Below are positions 43,303 through 50,522 of a stretch of DNA of 64,000 bases, one piece after another. The stretch is from Algoriphagus locisalis (lineage in GTDB: Bacteria > Bacteroidota > Bacteroidia > Cytophagales > Cyclobacteriaceae): positions 288,294 to 352,293 of the forward strand of contig NZ_FPBF01000001.1 of NCBI RefSeq assembly GCF_900116615.1, given 5' to 3'. The notes below the pieces were generated by a model. The model did not search any database, was not told the origin of the DNA, and saw only the letters and a list, made by a program, of their open reading frames with translations. The position numbers and the translations under genes are program-made. How positions within the stretch are numbered: position 1 is the first letter of the stretch; the number at the start of each line of letters is the position of its first letter.

Positions 43303-44547
43303 TTGCTCGATCTTATAGTCATACTCCTCTTTTCCGTAGTCATGGTGAATACCAATTCCTCCATGGCTAAGCGATTTGCATTGTCTGCCAAAAATGAACT
43401 CCATCTTCATTACCTATTAGCCTACCATATTTTTTTTAGTGCTTTTTTCACCTGGTATATTATTAACTATGGTGGAGATTCCCAGGGCTATTGGAAGTTT
43501 GGAATGGAGCAGGTTCTAATTAGGGGAGAAAAATCTTGGTTTTCCTACTTTGGGGAAGGAACTACCTTTATACTATGGCTCTGCTATATCCCAAGTCAGT
43601 TGATGGGCTTGTCCTACTTGACCGGAAATATTCTCTTTGGATTTTTAGGGTTTATAGGGATCAGGTACATTTTTGTGATGACTGCAGAGCTGTTTCCTAC
43701 CAATCATGAGATTCTGGGTGTTCCCTTATTCCCTACTGTTTTTTACTTCTTAAATCTACATTTTTGGACTGCAGGAGTAGGGAAGGATGCGATCTGTTTT
43801 TGGGGTATTGCCTGGTTCTTTTTTGCGATACAGGAATACAAAAGCAGGTGGTGGCAGGCTGCACTTGCGCTCTTCTTTGTTTACCTCTCAAGACCACATA
43901 TGGGTCAGGCCTTAGTTTCTGGAGCTGGGATTGCTATTCTATTAGGGTCAGAAGTGAAGTTGGTGTATAAGATTGTTTTAGGCTCTCTGGCAGGGGTAGG
44001 GGCAATTCTTTTATTGCCCAGTACATTGGAGGCGCTGAGAATTGAAGAATTAAGTTTCGAAGCATTAGAAACCATGTCAGGGGTACGAAGTGCTGGGTTG
44101 AATACCAGTAATGTAGGTTCCGGAGTTGATTTGGCTTCCTATTCTTGGCCGATGAAGTTATTTACTTATATGTTCCGTCCCTTGTTTTTTGACGCACATA
44201 ATTTTGTCGCGCTTTTTTCCTCGGTGGAAAATCTAGTCTATCTCTGGTTGAGTTTTTTTATCTACAGAAATTGGACTCCCGAGGCTATCCGTGACATGCC
44301 CTTATTTATCAAGGCAGGGATGATCACTTTTATCCCGGTTACTTTTGCTTTTATGGGTGCGCTCAGTAACCTCGGGATCATCATGCGCATGAAAAACATG
44401 ACCATGATCTATTTCCTGCTCTTCTGCTTCTTTTTGATATCCTATAATAAAAAGCTCAGAATCCAGAAGGTAGAGCAGAAGATCAAGTTCTTCCAGGAGC
44501 GGGCGCGGATTAAGGCGAAGAAGCTGCAAGAAAAGAGGGTGAGGTGA
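43303..44547 (+). CDS. Wzy/EpsG-like membrane protein
   Basis: The 414-residue protein has about ten hydrophobic helices, a loop YIINYGGDSQGYWKFG (acidic D/S as in EpsG-like proteins), and FWTAGVGKDAICFW. SRPHMGQALVSG follows, a typical LxRPH-like polymerase/EpsG feature. It ends with a basic coiled tail. It is the likely repeat-unit polymerase or a flippase-type partner of the glycan locus (inference). The TTG start directly follows a heptamer array. It is the last gene of the plus-strand glycan run. Confidence 0.7.
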   Translation: MLDLIVILLFSVVMVNTNSSMAKRFALSAKNELHLHYLLAYHIFFSAFFTWYIINYGGDSQGYWKFGMEQVLIRGEKSWFSYFGEGTTFILWLCYIPSQLMGLSYLTGNILFGFLGFIGIRYIFVMTAELFPTNHEILGVPLFPTVFYFLNLHFWTAGVGKDAICFWGIAWFFFAIQEYKSRWWQAALALFFVYLSRPHMGQALVSGAGIAILLGSEVKLVYKIVLGSLAGVGAILLLPSTLEALRIEELSFEALETMSGVRSAGLNTSNVGSGVDLASYSWPMKLFTYMFRPLFFDAHNFVALFSSVENLVYLWLSFFIYRNWTPEAIRDMPLFIKAGMITFIPVTFAFMGALSNLGIIMRMKNMTMIYFLLFCFFLISYNKKLRIQKVEQKIKFFQERARIKAKKLQEKRVR

Positions 44548-44969
44548 TTGGTATCAGTGATCAGTTTTTTCCGTCATTTCGACCAACGGGAGAAATCTCT
44601 TCCCTGCCACCTGCCAACACCCGGCACTGGGTACCTGACAACCGATAATCGTGTCAGTTTTTTAGCTTTCTCAATTTATCTTTCTGCTTTAAAAGGAGAT
44701 TTCTCCTCCCTTTGGTCGTCGAAATGACCTGTGGTTCTCTACAAGCTACCTTATAATCGAGACTTCTCATTTTTCTCCTGCGTCATTTCGACGAGCGAAT
44801 CAAAACAAGAAAATGATTACTGGACTTGTTGCGAGGAGAAATCTGGATAGAACCCCTTTTGGCGCAAGTCTTTCTGACTTGTGCCTATGGCAATGCAGTC
44901 TCCAGACTGCCACCTGACAACCGCCAGCCTGGGATAATGCTGTCTTCAGACTGCCTACCTGCCCAAAAC
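44548..44969. repeat. GTCATTTCGACC palindromes and GCAGTC/GACTGC hairpins
   Basis: A palindrome head at 44573-44601 and tail at about 44697-44729, then a head at 44782 with a distant GAGGAGAAATCT at about 44833. GGCGCAAGTC-tttct-GACTTGTGCC is a hairpin at 44861-44885. GCAGTC-tcca-GACTGC is at 44895-44910, and a similar unit at about 44938-44955. No gene seen. Confidence 0.88.
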
Positions 44970-45359
44970 CTATTTCCCCTCCAAAATCTTCTTAATAGCC
45001 TCATTCATCTGCATCATCGTCTCCATCATTTTCATCATCACCTCTGTCTGGTTCTTATCGGCATAGTTTGCCCTTACGTTTCCAGAAATTGAAAATGGTG
45101 AATTTGTATGATTATCAATAATATGTCCGGGGTGGGTTGAGATTAACTGAAGTGGATCCACGTTAAAAAACTCGGAGACCTTCTGCACCATATCCACGGT
45201 GATCTTGCTTTCGCCCCGCTCGTACTTGGTATAGGTAGCTTCCTTGATGCCTAGGAACTCAGCTACTTCCATCGCTTTGGTATCCGTCAGTTTACGGTAC
45301 ATATAAAAATTCCTTCCTATAGTTTTGTTCTCCAGTACAGTGAAACCCAGTTGGTCCAA
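44970..45359 (-). CDS. XRE-family helix-turn-helix regulator
   Basis: The 129-residue protein has an N-terminal XRE HTH (KAMEVAEFLGIKEATYTKYE, RGESKITVDMVQKVSEFFNV then DPLQLI) and a Met-rich C-terminal helix (EVMMKMMETMMQMNEAIKKI). The first ~20 residues before the HTH core (MDQLGFTVLENKTIGRNFYMYRK) may not be real; MYRKLTD could be the true start, near 45302. It is convergent with no neighbour and is surrounded by short palindromes, typical of a small accessory regulator. Confidence 0.75.
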   Translation of the reverse strand: MDQLGFTVLENKTIGRNFYMYRKLTDTKAMEVAEFLGIKEATYTKYERGESKITVDMVQKVSEFFNVDPLQLISTHPGHIIDNHTNSPFSISGNVRANYADKNQTEVMMKMMETMMQMNEAIKKILEGK

Positions 45360-45401
45360 GTCTCCCGACTTGGATCCACCTTACTGCAGTCTCCTGACTG
45401 C
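45355..45401. repeat. CCAAGTC/GACTTGG and GCAGTC/GACTGC hairpins
   Basis: CCAAGTC-tccc-GACTTGG at 45355-45372 and GCAGTC-tcct-GACTGC at 45386-45401. Both share their four-base centre type and stem sequence with hairpins at 44861-44910 and 47810-47825. Confidence 0.88.
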
Positions 45402-45578
45402 CTCCACTCAATATGCTTCGGAATCTCAACCTTATGGGCTCCGGAATATCCAAGGACCGAGCGTATAAAAATGTTCCCTTTGGAACATTTTAGTGAAGAG
45501 CCTGTCCTGATGAGCATCGCGATATCGGGAAGCCAGGCTGAGGCCTGGTTTTGTATTCAAAAATCTTTTTCTTGCACT

Positions 45579-46307
45579 ATGATCTTAAAAATGGAAAATT
45601 ACTCATACCCAACTCGTGATGAGTGGTTAGAGTATTCTATGACTTTTCCTGTCATGAGAAGATTTGGATTTTCTTTTGTTAAAGAATTCACGCTTCTCTT
45701 AGAGGGTGAGAAATCATCTAAGGAAGTTCATCAAATCCAGAATCTCTATCACTGGGACTCAGTTTTAAGTACTAAAGTTTGGAATTTAAGGCAGTCGTAT
45801 GTCAATACTCTAGTGAATTTCAAAAGAGGAATAGCCAAAAAAGACCAGGACTTTAAGAATGAACTAAAGGTTATTAATTTAAGGCAATTTGATTTTTATT
45901 TTGAAACTACGTTGTACTATTTAATATCAACTCGGGATGTTATTTTGCAAATTGTCAATTTGGCATTTATAGAAAAGTGCTTTCATGAATCTAAGGTTAA
46001 GCTGGATTCAGGATTTATTGCAAAGATTGGAAATTTAGAAGTAAAGAATATGATAATCTTTTCCACGAAAAATTTAAAGGAAATTAATGATTTGCGAAAC
46101 TCAATGGCACATAAATTTCCTAAAACCACTAATGACTTTCGAAGCGAAATATCAGAAGATGGTAGGAGATATAGTTCTTATAGGCGGAAGGCGATTGATT
46201 ATGATAAAAGAATTGAGAAGCTTGAGACTGGACTTGAGCATCTATATCAACTTTATTCTGGGATTGAAAGTGAACTTAGAAAACAATTTCCATTAGAAAC
46301 TGATTAA
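45579..46307 (+). CDS. HEPN-like protein of unknown function
   Basis: The 242-residue helical protein (from ATG 45579; ATG 45591 is a second choice) is largely alpha and charged. The sequence NLKEINDLRNSMAHKF contains R-x4-H (RNSMAH), the HEPN ribonuclease motif. A second domain-like region at the C-terminus is coiled (YDKRIEKLETGLEHLYQLY). HEPN proteins without a paired MNT gene occur in antiviral and toxin systems. The open frame extends upstream to 45351, but that part is built from palindromic repeats and is unlikely to be translated. No partner gene is evident. Confidence 0.65.
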   Translation: MILKMENYSYPTRDEWLEYSMTFPVMRRFGFSFVKEFTLLLEGEKSSKEVHQIQNLYHWDSVLSTKVWNLRQSYVNTLVNFKRGIAKKDQDFKNELKVINLRQFDFYFETTLYYLISTRDVILQIVNLAFIEKCFHESKVKLDSGFIAKIGNLEVKNMIIFSTKNLKEINDLRNSMAHKFPKTTNDFRSEISEDGRRYSSYRRKAIDYDKRIEKLETGLEHLYQLYSGIESELRKQFPLETD

Positions 46308-46355
46308 ATTTTCAGATCAAAACGGCTAAAGTATGAGACAAATTTTTTTCTACAG

Positions 46356-46649
46356 TCAATTATTAGAGATATAACCGCCATCCTTATAGCCTTTCTCATT
46401 TTCAAGGTATTCCAGTAATTCAGTCATAAAGCCTAATAATATGGCTTTCGAGGAGGCTTGCATAAAATTAAATTCGCCATTAACTGACCGTAAAGTAATT
46501 TGACGTTTATATATTGGCCTATCTCCACGCATCATAAACGAATATGAACTGCCAACTTGTTTTTCGGTTTCAGGGTCTATTTTTGGACTTTTTCTTATTC
46601 TATCCAACAAAAAATCTTCACTAACACTAGGATAAAAATTGTTAGACAT
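46356..46649 (-). CDS. Small protein, partner of HicB-like gene
   Basis: The 97-residue protein (MSNNFYPSVSEDFLLDRIRK, later SSKAILLGFMTELLEYLEN) has no motif I recognise. Its start overlaps the stop of the gene before it by one base (TAATG), showing translational coupling. It may be the second member of a two-gene accessory unit. Confidence 0.6.
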   Translation of the reverse strand: MSNNFYPSVSEDFLLDRIRKSPKIDPETEKQVGSSYSFMMRGDRPIYKRQITLRSVNGEFNFMQASSKAILLGFMTELLEYLENEKGYKDGGYISNN

Positions 46650-47029
46650 TATGCTGTAAGTTCTAGGGTTTCACTATATGGACTACCCGTCTCTATTATT
46701 AAATCTATAATATCATCATTGGTTGCCCAATAGAGAGAGGAATTATGAAATTTTCTTTCAGAGGAATTCCAGCCTGCCATCTTAAGCTCATTTTCTAGGC
46801 CATTGCCAAAATCTTCCGCATTGAGGCAGAATAATGTTATAGCTTCCTTAATTGCTGAATCTACATCAGCTTCATCCTTTGCAAATGTTTTGATTCCCAG
46901 AATAGGAATGTTGACTGACAAAAATCCATCTTCACTTTCCTTTGTCCATACAGGTAAAGCTAGCGAAACGGATTTTAGAATTCCTTCAGGATTTCTAGTT
47001 ATGTCGATATTCGCTTCTAGAGTAGTCAT
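46649..47029 (-). CDS. HicB-like small protein
   Basis: The 126-residue protein has a beta-rich first half and a helix LGIKTFAKDEADVDSAIKEA that resembles the HicB antitoxin core (a strand followed by a helix with alternating Ala/Glu). No C-terminal DNA-binding domain is obvious. It is the first gene of a coupled pair. A HicA toxin is not recognisable as its partner, so a toxin-antitoxin role is only possible. Confidence 0.5.
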   Translation of the reverse strand: MTTLEANIDITRNPEGILKSVSLALPVWTKESEDGFLSVNIPILGIKTFAKDEADVDSAIKEAITLFCLNAEDFGNGLENELKMAGWNSSERKFHNSSLYWATNDDIIDLIIETGSPYSETLELTA

Positions 47030-47084
47030 TGTTGTTTATTGTGTTTGAGGTGCAAATATACTGAATTCAATAATAGTAATATGA

Positions 47085-47324
47085 TCAAACGAAAAAACTA
47101 TCAGGATAGCTCAAAAATATACTTTTTTTTGTAATATCCCACCTGACCTGCGTAGTATTTGCCTTGGTTGGCCGTATCTTCTCAGTTTTCCCAACTCCTA
47201 TTTTAACCCAGAACGTATCTCCGTCCACAAACTTATGAATCTTATATGGCCCATACCTTTCTTGAGCGAGAAGGAGCGTGGAAGTGGAGAATAAGAAGAT
47301 TAGGACTAAAAGAAATTTTCTCAT
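47085..47324 (-). CDS. Small secreted protein with nuclease-like fragment
   Basis: The 79-residue protein has a signal peptide (MRKFLLVLIFLFSTSTLLLA, cut before QERYG). It has KIHKFVDGDTFWVKIGVG, like the first strands of staphylococcal-nuclease domains (DGDT). The rest of that domain, including the catalytic Arg/Glu segment, is missing, so it is either a degraded nuclease or an unrelated small protein. Confidence 0.5.
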   Translation of the reverse strand: MRKFLLVLIFLFSTSTLLLAQERYGPYKIHKFVDGDTFWVKIGVGKTEKIRPTKANTTQVRWDITKKSIFLSYPDSFFV

Positions 47325-47906
47325 GTTAATAAAACAGGTTGCACTATCAATTTAAGAAGAAAACTTTTACCAATATTGGTCGATCTTCCATTTTTATTAC
47401 TTTTAGGATATGGATAATAAAAGGGAAATCACATTTCTTACAGAAGGGGGTTTATCAAACCTCGAAGGTTTTTGATTTCACACATTACCACCGCCACAGC
47501 TGTCATAGGCCCATAGCTGTTCGGGATTTGTAATCCCAAATTCCCCCGCTTCGCGACATTTGCAATGTCGAACAACAAACCGTAGGAATATTAATCTGTG
47601 TTACCCCAACCGCCACCCGCCACCCGCGAAATAAAATTCCAATGGTAAAACCGCAGCTGTTCGTAAGTGAGAGGTGGGAAGCTGAAATAGCTGGGCAGGC
47701 GGCTGGAATGCGGGTTGAAGCATTTTTTCAGCAAGCCTTTTGGTTACTTTTAGGCTCAAAAGTGACAAGAAATAAGGTAGTGGTCAGCTGACTTGTGCCT
47801 TATGGCAATGCAGTCTTCAGACTGCTCTTCCACCTCCGCCAATATTTTCTGATTTTACACCTCAAACTTCCATCATCCATCAGATAACTGCCTCAGAGAT
47901 TTTCTA
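47325..47906. repeat. Non-coding block with REP-like palindromes
   Basis: GGGATTTGTAATCCC at 47523-47537 and CGACATTTGCAATGTCG at 47554-47570 share a TTTGYAA centre, also seen in CGGAATTTGTAATCCG at 57570-57585. GCAGTC-ttca-GACTGC is at 47810-47825. CCACCCG heptamers lie at about 47611-47630. No gene is seen. Confidence 0.75.
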
Positions 47907-48200
47907 TCAAATTCCAGGTGGGCGGGTATCCGGATTTTTTTCCCAGTAGCGAAGGAATATTTCGCGGTAGTCCTCTACTTCATGTTCTACAGATCCTTCC
48001 TGCAGGTAGATCCTATCTCCATCTACTACCGATACACTCAGGGAGTTGTCTTCCAGGACTCTCCGGACCAGGTTCCAATCTTCGGGCGGAGTAAACCGAT
48101 GGAAATTGATCCAAAAATCAACTCCTACTGGAGGGATGGGGTAGTCATCAGGAATCTGGATTTCGGTACCAAGGTAAGTGGGAATGATAAGGGTTTTCAT
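47907..48200 (-). CDS. Hypothetical small protein
   Basis: The 97-residue protein from MKTLIIPTYLGTEIQIPDDY (start at 48200; an in-frame ATG at 48239 adds 13 residues) is acidic and beta-rich (LSVSVVDGDRIYLQEGSVEH). It has no signal or membrane segment and no family I recognise. It stands alone. Confidence 0.5.
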   Translation of the reverse strand: MKTLIIPTYLGTEIQIPDDYPIPPVGVDFWINFHRFTPPEDWNLVRRVLEDNSLSVSVVDGDRIYLQEGSVEHEVEDYREIFLRYWEKNPDTRPPGI

Positions 48201-48884
48201 GATGAAAAACTCAGAATGCATGAATGGTGGAAAGTCCATTAAAAATAGGCTTTCTTTTTTAGAAAAATATAGGGCATTACAAATTCGGAACAGAATTAAG
48301 TGTACCGGTGTAAAGGTTCTAAAAGAGGAAGAAAGGGAATTAAAAGTTTCTGATTTGGAAGGACTAAGGTGGTCATAAACCTAAAAAATGGCTCATAATC
48401 CTCAGTTTTTTACACATTTGCCTTAAAAAATACCCTGTACAGGAGGGACGAGCGTTAAAAATCTCTTCTGTGAAGAGATTTAGCGAAGTCGCCAGCCTGC
48501 GCGCTGGGATGGTGTCATTTTTTTCCTTTTCTTACGTAAGCCTTTTAGTTATTGAGATCGAAGATCCCGGTATTTCAATCCCGAGAGCAAAGCGATTCGG
48601 GAAGCAAAGCGATTCTGGAACGGCCAACCTACTTCTTATCCTTAATTCCCATCTGGAGCAGAGCCGATCACCCTCTCTTCAAGGAGAGGGCGGGGTGAGG
48701 TAGAACAGCCAATTGCAAATTGGTAAGAATATTAGGGTGTAGTTGCAAACAACACCCAGTCCCGACCAACAATTTGATTACACCCAGAGGGGGCTTTCTG
48801 GACTTGTTCACCATGCGACTTCCACTTTTAGACCATTTACTTAATGTAAGTAATTTTTGTAGTACTTCGCCACCCAATAATGAT
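48201..48884. other. Non-coding stretch with a perfect hairpin
   Basis: AAATCTCTTC-tgt-GAAGAGATTT at 48459-48481 is a perfect 10-bp stem. CAGCCTGCGCGCTGG follows near 48494. CCCTCTCTTCAAGGAGAGGG lies at about 48671-48690. No coding region is supported; frames here are repeat-rich. Confidence 0.6.
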
Positions 48885-49430
48885 TTATCTGTCTACGGAT
48901 TCTTTTAAATTGTAGATATAAACAGATCCCTTTCCGCTAGAATCTTTCCTCCCTAGTTTTCCTTTATTCACCATTCGAGATAGCTCCCTCGAAAGGGATT
49001 TACTATTTATTGCTTCATCAGGGAATAAATCTATAATTTCTGAAACCTTTAGACCACTCTCCATTTCCGAAAGAGGAAATACCTTTAGTCTGATGAAGTC
49101 AGGTACTGATAAAGAGTCCATGAAATATTCTGGAAATGCGCTGTATTTTTTTTTAAATGATTCTAAATCGGTTAGGTCAGATCCTAAAGCAAGATTTCTC
49201 TTTTTAATAAGATCGTCTAAGGTTACTCCGTAGAATTTAGAGAGTCGAGAAAGAGTATTAACATTTGGAGTTATCTCATTATCTGAATATTCATATTTTC
49301 GGTAATGACCTCCATCAACTCCTAAGTAACCTTCTATTCCCTTGATTTTAATAAGGGCTTGTTTTCTGAGTGATTTTAAATTTTCTGATAATACCTTTAA
49401 ATCTGCTTTTAATTTCTCTTTTGCTGCCAT
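48885..49430 (-). CDS. XRE-type regulator with C-terminal winged-helix-like domain
   Basis: The 181-residue protein has an N-terminal HTH region (SENLKSLRKQALIKIKGIEG, YLGVDGGHYRKYE, ITPNVNTLSRLSKFYGV then TLDDLIKKRN). A second domain at about 115-181 (LKVSEIIDLFPDEAI, then LSRELSRMVNKGKLGRKDSS) looks like a winged helix. It probably represses nearby or mobile genes. A long hairpin lies about 125 bp upstream of its start. Confidence 0.7.
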   Translation of the reverse strand: MAAKEKLKADLKVLSENLKSLRKQALIKIKGIEGYLGVDGGHYRKYEYSDNEITPNVNTLSRLSKFYGVTLDDLIKKRNLALGSDLTDLESFKKKYSAFPEYFMDSLSVPDFIRLKVFPLSEMESGLKVSEIIDLFPDEAINSKSLSRELSRMVNKGKLGRKDSSGKGSVYIYNLKESVDR

Positions 49431-49555
49431 CAGGCAAATTCACAGAAATTTTTGTCCTCATTATTTATGTTTTAATTTCTTTTTTGAATACAAATACTTA
49501 TATTAGCAGAGAATAGAATTTAACAATTCTGGCGTCTATTCGGAGTCCAGTTGTA

Positions 49556-49684
49556 GAAACGTAGGAAATTTCTTAAAACGCAGGACATAGAGTAGAAGCC
49601 CACTCTCTATATTTACAGTATAGAGGTGGGTTCTCTCTGCATGCGTTTTATGGTGAAATTTCTCACCAAGGTTCTCCTACGTAC
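49556..49684. repeat. Long imperfect hairpin (~128 nt)
   Basis: Arms pair in order: ACGTAGGA with TCCTACGT; AAATTTC with GAAATTT; AAAACGCA with TGCGTTTT; CCCACTCTCTATA with TATAGAGGTGGG around a TTTACAG loop (49613-49619). Unpaired bulges occur mainly in the right arm (about 49664-49674). It is unlike the palindromes elsewhere in the window. It could be a structured RNA, a MITE or a DNA recognition structure. Confidence 0.75.
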
Positions 49685-50522
49685 CTTACAACTTGCAATT
49701 TGAGAACCTGCCTCTATTCTTTTGGCTTGGTCTCAACTTGGACTTTCATTATAACCAAGTATCATGGAACAGACCTTGATTTTTTCTGGATTAAGTTACT
49801 TCCCGGGATCAGTATTCTGGATTAAGGAGATGTCTGCGCTTTTTTACTTTGGGTCACATTGCTCATTACCTATTTCCTATTATTCATTACCAGAGGTACA
49901 GGGCATTATCGCATCAGATCGCCTGTATCCTCTGAAGCCCAAAAACCCAATCTAAGGGTTTGATTTTTAAGACCGTGAAAGGGGAGGTGCACATCCCTGA
50001 GCAGATCGGTTACCACACACTCAGGTCAGTAAGCTCAGAATAGCCGGTAGAGCTGACACATTACATCTTATTATTAATTAATGCTGGTTCGACGGGCTCA
50101 CCACAAGTGGTTGGTCGGATAGACCGAGGTGGAATTACTATGTCTTGTGGGAAGTATCAAGTAGCAGGTATCAAGTAGCAAGTAGGGGAGTGCTCACTTC
50201 AGTATTCAGAATTCATCATTCGACATTTACTATTAAAATGATGGATTTGCTTGAAGAAGAGATTTCTCCTCGTTCCTCGTCGTCGAAATGACCCGGAAAT
50301 GCGACTGAGATTGCTTCTCCCGATTCTCGGGATAGCAATGACGGTGCTCTCACCGGACATCGGTCATCCGACACTTGTCTCGCCTTGGCGGATCGGACTT
50401 CCTTCAGAGCGTACTAGGCGTAATTCGTTTCGACTTAGTTCTGGCGTGACAGACTTCCGTCTCCCGTCTCCCAACACCGGTTGGTGAGCATGTCGAACCA
50501 CCAGCTTAAACACACTCAAAGC
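49685..50522. other. Non-coding stretch with heptamers and flanking inverted repeats
   Basis: ATTACCT, ATTTCCT, ATTATTC, ATTACCA heptamers lie at 49865-49892, and CAGTATT, CAGAATT, CATCATT, CGACATT, TACTATT at about 50203-50237. GCTGGTTCGACGGGCTCACC (about 50082-50101) is repeated inverted as GGTGAGCATGTCGAACCACC at 50483-50502. A GTCATTTCGACC-type tail (GAGATTTCTCCTCG, then TCGAAATGACCC) is at 50260-50294. CCGTCTC heptamers lie near 50457-50471. No gene is accepted here. Confidence 0.7.

Noticed and set aside
45351..45578. N-terminal extension of the HEPN-like protein
   Set aside because: Encoded by palindromic repeats; charged, family-like sequence begins only at 45579-45591.
49556..49684. 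Retron
   Set aside because: A long stem is present but no reverse transcriptase gene lies in the window.
49764..49955. 63-residue frame after the hairpin
   Set aside because: No recognisable motif, and its middle is encoded by ATTACCT-type heptamers.
50481..50522. TTG start extending the TlpA-like protein by 14 residues
   Set aside because: The extension is encoded by the GGTGAGCATGTCGAACC repeat, and the signal peptide fits ATG 50523.
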